A stretch of DNA of 64,000 nucleotides, from contig NC_135551.1 of assembly GCF_964340395.1 (NCBI RefSeq), positions 12,362,379 through 12,426,378 of the forward strand, written 5' to 3'. The stretch is from Glandiceps talaboti (taxonomy: Eukaryota > Hemichordata > Enteropneusta > Spengelidae). The position numbers were made by a program, and so were the translations under genes. Positions 21,222 through 33,367 of this stretch are shown piece by piece. Each line of letters begins with the position of its first letter. The first letter of the stretch is position 1. The notes beneath the pieces were generated by a model that was not told where the DNA came from, searched no databases, and worked only from the letters and a program-made list of their open reading frames with translations.

Positions 21222-23400
21222 AGAGGATATGATATGATATGATATGATATGATAACAGATTTATATAGCGCCTGGTATCCATTTAAAATGTTCACTGGCG
21301 CTTTACAAAGTGTCACTTAAATATGCTCTCTCAAAAAAGTAGGTCTTTAGCCTAGATTTGAAAATTTCAGTACTTGATGCTGATCGAATATGACTTGGAA
21401 GATCATTCCACAAGGTAGCAGCGGCATATGAGAAAGAACGATCACCATAGAATCTGAGTCTTGTTCGTGGAGTTTTAAGAGAAACTTTGTCACTTGAGCG
21501 GAGAGATCTGGTTGGTTTATTAAGTTCGATGAGTGTAGTGAGGTAGTCAGGTGCGGTGCCGTTCAAAGCTTTGTAGGTAAGAAGTAAAATCTTGAATTTG
21601 ATTCTATATATTACAGGGAGCCAGTGGAATTTCATCAGAATCGGAGAAATGTGTTCATGTTTCTTCACTTGTGCAATTAGCCGCGCAGCAGAGTTTTGAG
21701 CTCTCTGTAATAGATTAATGCTGGATGACGGTAGTCCAAATAATAGGGCATTAGCGTAATCAAGCTTTGAGGAAAGAGTAGCGTTGACAAGTTTTAAACA
21801 GGTCTGCTGGGAAAGGTATTTACGAATGAATCCAATGCGGCGAATATCGAAATAAATGCACTTACAGAGTCGGATGATGTGTTGTTTAAATTCATGGGTG
21901 CTGTCGAACCAAAACCCAATATTGCGAGCATAATCCACTGGATGTATGGTACTGTCCCCAACGCTTAATGACTGAATGTGATTTTGGGAACGACTGAATC
22001 GAGATCTTATGTGCAGGATTTCTGTCTTGTCATCATTTAATTTTAACTTGTTGGTATTCATCCACTTCTTGATATCCAACAGGCAGTCCTCGATCTTGGA
22101 CGTAGCGATGGCTGTCTCTCTTCTTGTAAATGCCAGGTAGAGTTCATTATCATCTGCATATTGATGAAAATTTAACTGATGATGTCGAATAAGTTGTCCA
22201 AGGGGTGCTATATAGAGAGTGAACAGTAGAGGCCCAAGTACAGAACCTTGGGGTACACCGAATCGGAGTGGACATGGAGATGATTGATGACCTTCGATGA
22301 CAACTGATTGGAATCTGCCAGATAGATATGAAGAAAACCAGTGTAGAACGGTGCCTTGAATTCCAAGTTCAGTCAAACGTGTGATGAGAATATTATGATC
22401 AATGGTGTCGAAAGCAGCAGATAAGTCCAATAAGACCAAGATGACATCATTTCCAGAATCCAGTGATAAAGTGATATCATTGTGAACTTTGACAAGTGCT
22501 GTTTCAGTACTGTGGAATTTCTTGTATGCAGATTGGAGTGGTTCTAAGAGAGAATTGGCGTTGAGAAAGTTGGTAACCTGTTTTGCAACTACCTTTTCAA
22601 TGACTTTAGAGAGAAAAGGTAGATTTGAAACCGGTCTATAGTTTTTCAGCACTTCATGGTCCAGAGATGGTTTCTTGAGAAGAGGTGTAACAACTGCAAA
22701 TTTGAGTAACTCTGGGACAGTCCCGGTTTGTAGCGAAGCATTAACTATATTTGTGATTTCTGGTAGTAGTGAGTCGATGGCACTTTTGAGAAGGATGGTT
22801 GGTATAGGATCGAGACTGCATAATTTTGATGGTGATGACATGATAATTTCCTTTAATTTTTCCGTTGTCGTGGGTTCAAAGGTTGACAGTGTCACAGGTG
22901 ACATTGCCGCAACTTGAGGCACAGTTGAATTAGTTGACAATCCACAGGAATCTAGGTTTGTGCGAATATGAGTTATTTTTTCAATGAAGAAATGGCTGAA
23001 CCTTTCGGCGAGAGCAGTTGGAGTCGAAGATGTGGGAAGCCGAGGTTTTTCCTTTGTCAGACTTGATATGATCTTGAAAAGGGCTTTCTGATTGTGACTG
23101 TTATATTCAATGAGCTCAGTATAATAAGCACGTTTTGCTTGACGGATTAGTGAATTCACTTTCTTGCACTGATCACGGAATAACTGTTTGTTGATTTCTA
23201 GATTTTCTTTCCGCCATTTTTTTTCTAGCGAACGGCGTTGCTTTTTTGCACATAGTATATCAGCGTTGTACCACTTGGAGTCAGGACGTTGTGTGAAGAG
23301 TCGCTTCTTTACAGGCGCGTGTTTGTTCAAAAGGTTGATTAAGTTGGAATTGTATAGAGGAGATGGCATTACTAGGTTCTATGAAATAGCTTGGTAACAA
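21222..23400 (-). mobile_element. 5'-truncated CR1/L2-like non-LTR retrotransposon
   Basis: On the minus strand the reverse-transcriptase frame is followed by a short 3' UTR containing GCGCTATATAAATCTG and then a terminal (ATATC)n microsatellite of about six units. Non-LTR elements of the CR1/L2 group, unlike poly-A LINEs, end in short tandem repeats. Upstream of the frame the reading stops at an in-frame TAG and no endonuclease domain is found, so the insertion is 5'-truncated. It lies between the transporter-like gene and the 3' end of RWDD1. Confidence 0.85.
21303..23369 (-). CDS. Retrotransposon ORF2 fragment: reverse transcriptase (688 codons)
   Basis: The frame begins within the linker after the missing endonuclease (LLNKHAPVKKR and WYNADI, residues 13-38, are the usual junction motifs). 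The RT domain spans about 224-460: NYRPVSNLPFLSKVIEKVV (243-261), the first catalytic Asp in LDLSAAFD (314-321), GVPQGSVLGPLLF (371-383), the catalytic YADD (404-407) and LNDDKTE (444-450). The C-terminal part has the family's HWLPVxxRIxFK block (582-593), LNGTAPDYL (602-610), LWNDLP (653-658) and FKSRLKTYFF (670-679). No stop or frameshift interrupts it, so the insertion is young, but the missing endonuclease means this copy cannot mobilise itself. Confidence 0.93.
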   Translation of the reverse strand: MPSPLYNSNLINLLNKHAPVKKRLFTQRPDSKWYNADILCAKKQRRSLEKKWRKENLEINKQLFRDQCKKVNSLIRQAKRAYYTELIEYNSHNQKALFKIISSLTKEKPRLPTSSTPTALAERFSHFFIEKITHIRTNLDSCGLSTNSTVPQVAAMSPVTLSTFEPTTTEKLKEIIMSSPSKLCSLDPIPTILLKSAIDSLLPEITNIVNASLQTGTVPELLKFAVVTPLLKKPSLDHEVLKNYRPVSNLPFLSKVIEKVVAKQVTNFLNANSLLEPLQSAYKKFHSTETALVKVHNDITLSLDSGNDVILVLLDLSAAFDTIDHNILITRLTELGIQGTVLHWFSSYLSGRFQSVVIEGHQSSPCPLRFGVPQGSVLGPLLFTLYIAPLGQLIRHHQLNFHQYADDNELYLAFTRRETAIATSKIEDCLLDIKKWMNTNKLKLNDDKTEILHIRSRFSRSQNHIQSLSVGDSTIHPVDYARNIGFWFDSTHEFKQHIIRLCKCIYFDIRRIGFIRKYLSQQTCLKLVNATLSSKLDYANALLFGLPSSSINLLQRAQNSAARLIAQVKKHEHISPILMKFHWLPVIYRIKFKILLLTYKALNGTAPDYLTTLIELNKPTRSLRSSDKVSLKTPRTRLRFYGDRSFSYAAATLWNDLPSHIRSASSTEIFKSRLKTYFFERAYLSDTL

Positions 23401-23880
23401 ACATTAAATGAGTCATACATTTTCTAGGTTTAATACAGTACTTTTAAATCAGTCAACTGTAGTAAGGCCTGTCACAGCCATGCACATGTAGATATACAAA
23501 CTGTACCAGTACTGCCTTTTGTACAGGTACATGTACACTGCTATGTAGGGACTATTAACATACATGTAAGAAATATAGCCATCAAAAAAGTTTAACCATC
23601 ACAGGACTAATTATGGAGTCTACATTTTTCCAGAAATTTCCATACTTCTTCATTCCAATACTTCTATCCCTATGGGATGATAGATCAAGCATGAAAACGT
23701 ACATGTAAGATAGACAGTATGTCGATGAGAAGGTGTTCTTTCACAATCATACAGTTATAAAGCCAGGCAGTGTGCCTTCTTCCATACAGGTACACTGTTA
23801 TGCTAGAACTATCAATTTAGTCTACATCACAAAAATATTACAGTAAAGCCATAGGCGAGCATTTTTTTCTTTTACATGCA
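23401..23880. other. Intergenic stretch between LINE and RWDD1 3' end
   Basis: AT-rich, with several ACATGTA words and no open frame or repeat family recognised. Confidence 0.45.
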
Positions 23881-23881
23881 G

Positions 23882-23887
23882 TTTATT
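23882..23887 (-). terminator. Candidate poly-A signal of RWDD1
   Basis: TTTATT on the plus strand is AATAAA on the coding strand, about 290 bp beyond the RWDD1 stop codon. It would give a short 3' UTR. Not confirmed by transcript data. Confidence 0.45.
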
Positions 23888-24173
23888 TTTTGTAAATCAA
23901 TAAAGATATTTACAAATTAGTGAAGCAGCAGTAAAAATGCTCTTGTTTCTATCCTCTGTCTCAATGGGGGAAGTCATACCACTACTTTCAGTTGGCATCA
24001 CAATACTTTTCTGATAAAGTTGGCTGTCTGCATAGGAAATGAAAGCATAAACTGTCCCAGGACATGATAATATCTCTTTTGTCAAGTTTCAAGTGTGCAA
24101 ACGTGGCTGTGCTATTTTTGTGTAGGATAGAGAGCAGAATGTTGATGTAAACAGGGTAATTTTTTCATCTTTT

Positions 24174-24265
24174 TTAATCGTCTTCATCAATGTCAATTTC
24201 ATCTTCTAATTCAAGGTCATCTAATTCCTGGAATAGTGATTCATCTACAACTACATTATCACCTT
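24174..24265 (-). CDS. RWDD1: RWDD1 exon 7 (terminal)
   Basis: Starts after ATTTCAG with a codon completed across the junction (phase 1) and encodes GDNVVVDESLFQELDDLELE followed by an acidic end DEIDIDEDD and TAA at 24176-24174. It matches the conserved VDESLFQEMDDLELED tail of animal RWDD1. Confidence 0.92.
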
Positions 24266-24465
24266 CTGAAATGAAAAAAATTATGAAATGAAATTTATTA
24301 AAAATAAGTATGTGAGTAAAAAAATGGTTTTAGTCTATGTGTATGTACAATTGTTTGTGTGTGTGTGTGTGTGTGTGTGATGTATTTATGTGCATGTTAT
24401 GAGAGTGATGTGTGTGAGTGTAGATGGTGTGTGTCCATGTGTATGATGCACATGTGTGTGTGATG

Positions 24466-24506
<41 letters not shown>

Positions 24507-27500
24507 TGTGCATCAGTAAAATGAATTAATTGAGGGCATGAGAAAGAGGAGGAAGAAGAATTATCACGGTAATCATTAGTGAAATGGAAAGACAGAGATT
24601 GAAAAAGGATGGGAGGTTTATTTATCTGTGGATGTGACATGCAATGGCAGGGAGTTAGAAAGAGTGGGGAGGAGAATTATCTGTGCTGTGAGTGAAACAG
24701 ACAGAAAGAGAGAGGGAGAGTTAAAGGCTTGTTTGTGTTCATGAGGGAAACTGGGGGGGGGGGGGGAAGAGGAGAACCATCTATGTGTATGACTGAAATG
24801 AAGGAACAAAGAAGAGGATGAAAAAGGGGAGGGGATTTATCTGCATGTTTACAAGTGAAATTGAGGATACACGGAGAAAGTCAAGGGGAGGACACACCGA
24901 CAAAAAAGTAGGGAATGAGTGAAGAATGGAGGGTACATGACATGAGTGAGGAGAGTGTGAAATAATGTTCAAGATAAAAGGAAAGTAAAGAAAGAGGGAT
25001 TGAACAATGATTGACAAATACTCTCTTTCAGAGTACCGCATCAAACATTTGCTAAGTATGTATGGCGCCCTCTGTAGGTTATTTTAAAACAATATTAGGC
25101 AACCCACAGTTCATGAAATTCAAATATCTATTTGATAGTAGTCGAAAATGAGACACAAGAAAACCAAATTTCCTTGATCAGTTGCACAAATTTCAGGCTA
25201 GCGATATTTATCTTACCAACTCTACTGTAAATACTTTATACTTTGAGCAGAAAATTTATCAACATTTATATTAGTTTTTTTTTTTCAAATAATCTTTAAT
25301 GTTCAAAATAAAATTTGTCTTACCTTCTTCTAGGAAGGCAACTTCAGAGTCATCTAAAGATTGATCTTGTTCAAAAAGTTGTCGTCCTGGAAATAAAAGA
25401 TTTGAATAAATTATTACACCATAAAACCATGAAATAAAAGAGTTTATACCTTCTACTAGAGAACAGTATAGTAGTGTTCTCCCCACTATAGAGAAAGCAT
25501 GGTGCAAACACTGTCCTTGTCACCCAGGCTGCCATACTTGGCAGGTTTTTACCGTGTTGTGTTCTCTCCACTATAGAGAATGCATGGTGCAAACCATGTC
25601 CTTGGCATTAGGCCGCCATACTTGGCAGGTTTCTACCGTGTTGTGTTCTCTCCACTATAGAGAATGCATGGTGCAAACCATGTCCTTGGCATTAGGCCGC
25701 CATGCTTGGCAGGTTTTTACCGTGTTGTGTTCTCTCCACTATAGAGAATGCATGGTGCAAACCATGTCCTTGGCATTAGGCCGCCATACTTGGCAGGTTT
25801 TTACCGTGTTGTGTTCTCTCCACTATAGAGAATGCATGGTGCAAACCATGTCCTTGGCATTAGGCCGCCATGCTTGGCAGGTTTTTACCGTGTTGTGTTC
25901 TCTCCACTATAGAGAATGCATGGTGCAAACCATGTCCTTGGCATTAGGCCGCCATACTTGGCAGGTTTCTACCGTGTTGTGTTCTGTCCACTATAGAGAA
26001 TGCATGGTGCAAACCATGTCCTTGGCATTAGGCCGCCATACTTGGCAGGTTTTTACCGTGTTGTGTTCTCTCCACTATAGAGAATGCATGGTGCAAACCA
26101 TGTCCTTGGCATTAGGCCGCCATACTTGGCAGGTTTTTACCGTGCTTCAGCGTTCTACCATCCGTGAGCTCTACACTGTAATAATCTTTGAATGACAAAA
26201 TCAAAATACCTTCACATGATAAATGGCTGCTCCTCAATGTATGTACACATATGTGTGTATGTGTTAAATTAAGCGTCAGACTTTGTTCCAGTGTTGAAGA
26301 CATGCATATCATATGCTGATCACTATGCAAACCAATATGCAAATTACCATGTTATTTATATTTAAATATTTATGCAAATCAGCCACTATTGTTGCAATAT
26401 ACCATGGTGAGCACATTGGTATATTGAAATATTTATGCTATGTCTGAAGTCCTTCTCTTCTAATATTTAATGAGTGAAGATTAGGGAACATATGTCTGTG
26501 TAGTCCATTCTTACAGAGTTTATTTTTCTTCTGTGATACAGAGTTTATTTTTCTTGTGTGATACATTCTGTATGAAATAACAAAATCCTAAAAGCAGCAA
26601 AGTGACATTTTCAGTAAAATCATATCAACAGAATTTTCACAGTTTTATTTCAACATGAAAACCACTTGCAGCACTGATGGTGTTACGTATCACAGATATA
26701 TTCATTACCTGTTAATTTTTTACTGTCTTCAGCAGTTTCAAGGGTCTTGTTCTTCTTTTGTGCCATTTCTTCATCAAATTTTTTCTTCCATGCCAAAAAG
26801 GTTTCTATGGTTACAGGAGTCCCAGTAAACTTTTTTGCCTAACATGTGAAAAACACAAACACTTTCAAATGAAGGTAAAATATTCGTAGACAAACTGAAA
26901 AGTGAAGGGTATCGACTGATATTCAGCTGTGTACAAAGTATATGGTAGAATGCCAAATTTACCAGAAAATCAAATCAAAATCGTGCCACATGAAAGATTT
27001 TTCTGGTCCATTTGAAATGACGAAAGCTAATTTTGGGTTCACTAGTTTTGTTTTGCAGGAAATCAATAGTCTTTTAATTTGCCATAGTATTCAGTGATTT
27101 GGCAGCCATTTTGGATTTAGTCTAGTTATATACCTGTCAACGTTTTCTATGACCACTCTCCTCTCCACGTATAGTCAAATGACAAATTTTACCGAAAATC
27201 TAAATTGCCTGCTGGGGAAAGGCTGAACATTGCATGTCAGTAGTAATCTATCACACAAACTGACAGGCAGTTGTAATTGGTGGGGGTAAAAAAATGTAAT
27301 GTTGTGCCTAGAGTAAAACATTTGACTATAAAATGGTGGAGATCATCATAGCGATGTAATGAGTATCAGAAACTAGACTATTTAGGATTTATACAAGCGA
27401 CCTATCGGTCAGAATAGCTCCGCTGTTTTTTTTAAATTTTATTTTTTATTTTGGTGACACATAGAAGTGGTTCAGTTCTTCAGCTCTTCACTATGCAGTC

Positions 27501-30229
27501 TTGTTTTAGCGATGCAATAAAGTGGTTAGTGGTTCATTTGATGTCTCACTGTAAAACATGTTTTACACAGAAGTTGGTAATGTATTGTACTTTTATACCA
27601 TAGTCACCATTTTATAACAAAAATCTACTGTTATGAAAAATTGCACAAAATCTCAGAAAAAAATGACTGGGAAATGCACACAAGAAAAAGAAAAAAAAAA
27701 GAGGATTTTGAGGTTGGCTATAAATAATTCCATTGTCTTACAGCTTTAACCCTGGGAAATTTTAATGATGAATGAAATAAACTAGGGTTCTAAAATAATT
27801 TTGAGGCAATTTGAATTTCAATTTTCTAACAAATTTACCAAGTCAACACCATTCAACTTGTACAAGTTGTAGTAGATATATATAGGGAAGAAATGTATTA
27901 ATCGCCATCTTAGTTTCCGGACGGCGACAATCCCCGCCAAGTACCCGAAAGAGAGTCATTCTGGCAGCCATACGTTACAGTGGTAAAACTCGTTCATGTT
28001 CTATTACCGTTCATAAAGAAAACACAACGAAATGGTTGAAGTGATCTTTTTTTTTAAATTTCTTTTCATCACAACAACAAAATCTGCGTGATCAAAAGTG
28101 TTGTAAACTAAACCAGAAAGAATTATCGGACTGGCTAAACTTCCCGATGAACTGGAGTAAGGTCCAAGTCCAAGTAAGCCTCGATAGTACGTGAGAAAAT
28201 CGTCTCAAACTAGCGATACAACTTTCAAAATATAACTTGACATGTGTTCATTTGTTAGATTTATACAATTCAAGACGCGTTTTCACTCGAAAACAACAAT
28301 TCTGTGAATAATGACACTCTGAACGCAGCGATTTCTCGGACGATGTTACCACTGTAACGTATGGCTGACAACGACTTGCTTCCGCGTTAGTCCCTCGTGC
28401 ATCCGGGTACCCGGGGTTGTCGCCGTACGGAAACTAAGAAAGATGGAATTTACAGTGTTTCTTGTGACCGGCGCGGCGCCTGTCAGCAGACTCGGCCATT
28501 TTTTTTCATCATTCCATTGTATTTAAACCTTGTACTTGACATTTCGCAATATTTATAATTCTCAACAAAATACCTCAACATGCCTCACTTCGCTCGTACT
28601 CAACAAGCAGCCCCTCGCGGTATGATCACTGATGACATGATCTGACGAGAGAACCTTTTCGGATTTACATGTAAAACGGGGAAAGATACGCAAAACATAA
28701 TGCAAAGTCTGAAGCCAAATTAAAGTTGTGATTATTTTAATTATTTTTACTTGCCAAATATTTGCATTTTGGAAATGGCAAAACACGTTCATGTCGTTTA
28801 ACTTTACATGTGAACTGTCAGCCAATAAACAAAATTTGGTTGATTCACAGTCCGCAGTTAGACTGCTCTTGCATAACTTCAACCGCATGCCTTCCTTACG
28901 CAAGTTGTCTTAATTCTGGTTCACTGTCACTCCAAATTGCACGACAATATAGAATTAATCACAAGTTACATGTTATCTGAAAACATCACATTTCTATAGT
29001 GGGTCTGAAGTGAGATTTTAGTGAGTACCAAGAACGTCCTGTGTTGTTACTTGCTGTGGAAAATCGCCCGGTCAAATGAGGTCAGCTTCAGCTTCTGGTC
29101 GAATCAGGATTGAGTATGCAAATAAGGACGGATTTGAAGTTTACAACCCTGTTTCGAATAAACGCTTGTCACTTCATGCATTTGGGCGCCCAATGCGTAG
29201 AATTATGACTATAGCACATATTACATTGCTTGTTTGACGTCAATAGTGTCTTTTGAAAAGTGGCAGTTTACTTAAAGTCTCGTCGACTGATTTCCAATAT
29301 GGCGTCGGTCATTATGCTCATTAACATATTCATTTTTTTTTCAAATTACAAAAAAAAAAATCATAAAAAATAAAAATGAAGATGTGCTGACTTGAAATTA
29401 ACAAACCTGAGTAAGCTACCCCCTGCGCATCAACACACCAGATATCAAAGCAATCTGACAATAAGTTTTCACGGAGATGATGAAAATGACATTTTACGAA
29501 AAAAAATCATAAAAAATTGAAAATGGCACAGATCAACTTGGCATGAACAAATCTGAATAGCCTCCCCCCAGGGAACATGCACACTAAATATCTAAGAATA
29601 CTGACTGTCACTTTCGGAGAAAATAATGAAAATATAAAAGTTTGACGGACACCTATGATTCACTCTACTCTCTATACTCTATACAACCTATACCTAAAGC
29701 TACGCTTTCAGCTTTCGCTGACAGCGGAGCTAAAAATGAGGTCATTCTAATATCACTTTCAGTCTTGACTGCCATTTTAAAAAATTTGCACCTCTACCCC
29801 TGATTTTTTCCTGATTTTAACTGAGCATGGGTTGGAATGGTACACACTAAATGAAAGTTCTAAGTATAAGAATGGACGTTACTTAGTGTCTGTCTGATAA
29901 AACTCAACAAAACAAATTATACACACTACATATACATTAAAGTACCAGGTATAACAATGGAAGCTACAGTGTCTGTCAGATAAAACTGAACAAAACAAGA
30001 GAATTGAAAGATTAAAACTACCTCTTCAGCTTTTTCCTTAGCTCTCTCTTCTTCTTCAAGCCGTTCTTCAAGTTCCTTCTGTTGTTGTTTGATTTCATCC
30101 ACTTTTTCATTCAATTTCTCTTTGATGACTGACACCATTGTAAAAACCATTGCCATTCCTAGGTTTTCTTCAACCTGAAAATACCGTGGAAACAGTCATG
30201 AATGGAAGTCAATTGGTGTGTGTGCATGA

Positions 30230-30315
<86 letters not shown>

Positions 30316-30945
30316 TTATTGAAATCTATGTACAATACTTGGTAGTGGGGTGGCATAAACATTTACTCAAACACTATATATGCTATCTATTATTACATGT
30401 GAGGATTATGGGATCAGTGTTTACCCATCATGGTTGATCTACATTGTATGTGTTTCCCTGTGTCAGACTGAGACACGGTAAACTTTTAACTTTTTCTGAC
30501 CTGTTTGAAATTGAATACCTAATGGCCACATATCTGATATTTCTGATCAAATGTAAATTAATGTCTGTTACATGTAGTCTCAATTCAATGTTTTAAGTTT
30601 CACCTATGCTTTCAGTAAAAAGGCAAACTGATAATGGAAATTGTTTACCAATGTAACAATGATACAGGTGTGTGTGTGTGTGTGTGTGTTTGCCTGCATA
30701 CATGTGTGTGGTGTGTTTGCATTTGCCTGTTTACATGTGTGTGGTGTGTGTGTGTGTGCTTATGTGTTGCATTTGTTTGTGTGTGTGTGCTTACATGTAT
30801 ATGTTCACATTTGCCTGTTTACATGTGTGTATGTATGTATGTATGTATGTATGTATGTATGTATGTATGTATGTATGTATGTATGTATGTATGTAGGTGT
30901 GTGTGTGTATGTATGTATGTATGTATGTATGTATGTATGTATGTA

Positions 30946-31002
<57 letters not shown>

Positions 31003-33314
31003 CCTTTGTTATCATTCTACCTGTGTCCTGTGCAACACTTCAATACTTCTTTTCTGAAATCACATTACTATTCAGTATAGTGTCCATACATTCTATTCTA
31101 GATTGACAATTTTGCTGGTACACGTACACACACTGTATGCCACTGTTCTCTTACTGCATGACAGCCAACCATAGCCTTAATTCACCTTTACCCAGTCAAT
31201 ACTCTGTCAAGGGTTATGCTGACAATTTGCATAAATTATTTGCAAATTTGCATCTTTGAAGACTAAATATGGTTTGGTAAATTTAAATACATTTGCATAG
31301 CCATTATATTTAAATACTATATAGTTTGATAAATGTCATAAATTTGCATATCCACTATCTTTGGAGAAAAAATATGGGTGGTATTTGCATATAAACTTCT
31401 TATAAATGCTTGCATATCAATGAGATAATGTTTTATTTATAGGTTATGGGATGATTTTTTTGGTCTGAATAATATAACCTTTGAAACGTATCCTGTCATA
31501 ATTTCCAGAAAGTTTTCCTGTTTCCATTTCGCAGAGTTTTAGCAGTAAAAACATTCATTTAAATTCAGATATGTACACACATTCAAAAACCTGATGACTA
31601 AGGATTGATACTGACACTGTTTTAACCTGTTAGAAAAGTTGAACCAAAAATAGCATGGCAAGGTCAGAGGTCATGAGTAGGATTGAATGATAATTAGCAT
31701 ACAGTCACCTTTCAGGATGATCAGTAATTGTCAATTGAAGCAAGTTGATCTAGACACTTTGTCACTTGGGCTAACTTCCTACCATTACCAATCTTATATT
31801 CAAAATAGCTTTTTGGAAAAAATGTGTTCATTAAAACTGAAGAATATGTTATGATGTACCATAGTAGATCTGTAATTAAGGAGTCATTGACCCCACCATG
31901 AAACTATCATAAATCCTTAGTACATGTATCTCAAGTTAGAGTTTGCAGTGTTTCATTTTCCTTTTAAATGTGAAAGTGTCCAAAAACTGTCATGACTTAA
32001 AACTGGGAATAGCGCTACATGAAAGATATATCCATAAACTTTTTGAGTTCTGAACAATCATTTTATGATCTTACATCATGTAAATTTTGTGTGACTTGCA
32101 AGAAACATTAAATTGACTTTCTCTTACAATTTCACTGTTCTACCAATGGTCCACTATTGGCTCATGGGGCTAGCAGATATGTATATGTATTAGATGAACA
32201 CTAAATAACTACTTAGCTGCAGGTAATATAACTTAGGAGATTAAGTCATGAATATTCATTGTTTATCTAATAAATACAATTTTTCCTTATCTGTGTGACT
32301 TTAATAAACAATGTAGGTTAGTCCTGGTGGTGTAAGTCAGACTAGATTTTAAGCCGGGTTACATTTATGTGTGAACACATTCAGGCCAACTCTGGTCCCA
32401 GTAGGTTACGTAAGTTGAGTGAGATGAGAAGTATATTTGACAAAGGCAGTCTGAATGTGGCCAAAAAAACCAGCTTATCAGTGTTATGACTTAAAACTGC
32501 ACTACATGTAGCAGTAATTGGAACTTTTTTGTTAAAAGTGTTTTTATAGGGCCAATAACTTACATGTAATAATATCGTTCACCCATGAACAGTATTGCAT
32601 CACCTGTGGATATACATATTATTTGTAGGTGTATATATGACAAATCAAATCAAATTGATTTTTGAGTTCACATCCAAAAAATCAGCGCTCTCTACGGCAA
32701 TCACGATTTCAACCTGTTTCTGTACTATTTATGGATAATATCGACCACTGATTAACATGTATAATTGCTAACTATTTGGTATTTTACGAATTTTCAGTGA
32801 AAATATTGTGGTTTGAGAAATGATATTCCAGTTATAACTAGCAGGTTTCAGTTGCCCTAGAGTCAATTCTCTTCTATGTAAAGTGAACATTGTATTTATG
32901 TACCATCAACTTTCATATCACAGTGAGTTACACTTTATTTCAGTAACAGATAACCATGTGAGGTAAGATTGGCTCACAGGAAGTAACTATTGCAGATTAT
33001 ATCAAATTTGCATTTTTGAATTGAGAGGCTGTACACGGAACATTGGCACGGTTTGGTGTTTGTGATGTTGTTTACTTAATTTTAAGTGTTTTCTACACTT
33101 AGAGCAGACAGTAACGGTAGACATATGAAGGCAGACAATAAAGATAAGTCACTTAGTACATCCCATTAAAATATCTGTTTTTTGAAATTTTGTTATGAAA
33201 TATCCTCAGGACCTGTCTAATGTTTTAAGTTTTAGAAGAGAAGCCACCATCACCATCATCATCATTCACACATACAAGGTAATATGAAAACTATCTTTAA
33301 CTGTTCTTGACAAT

Positions 33315-33367
<53 letters not shown>

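Noticed and set aside
22675-23397. Plus-strand frames opposite the reverse transcriptase
   Set aside because: Antisense shadows of the LINE coding sequence.
25554-26195. 213-codon plus-strand frame with seven 28-residue repeats
   Set aside because: The repeat period is 84 bp, a multiple of three, so the frame is kept open by the minisatellite. It is antisense within an RWDD1 intron.
28562-28980. Overlapping frames of 61-113 codons on both strands
   Set aside because: They lie in RWDD1 intron 4, without domains or conserved splice context.
30634-31106. Cys-Val and Tyr-Val-Cys-Met rich frames up to 138 codons
   Set aside because: Direct translations of a (GT)n/(GTAT)n microsatellite in three frames.
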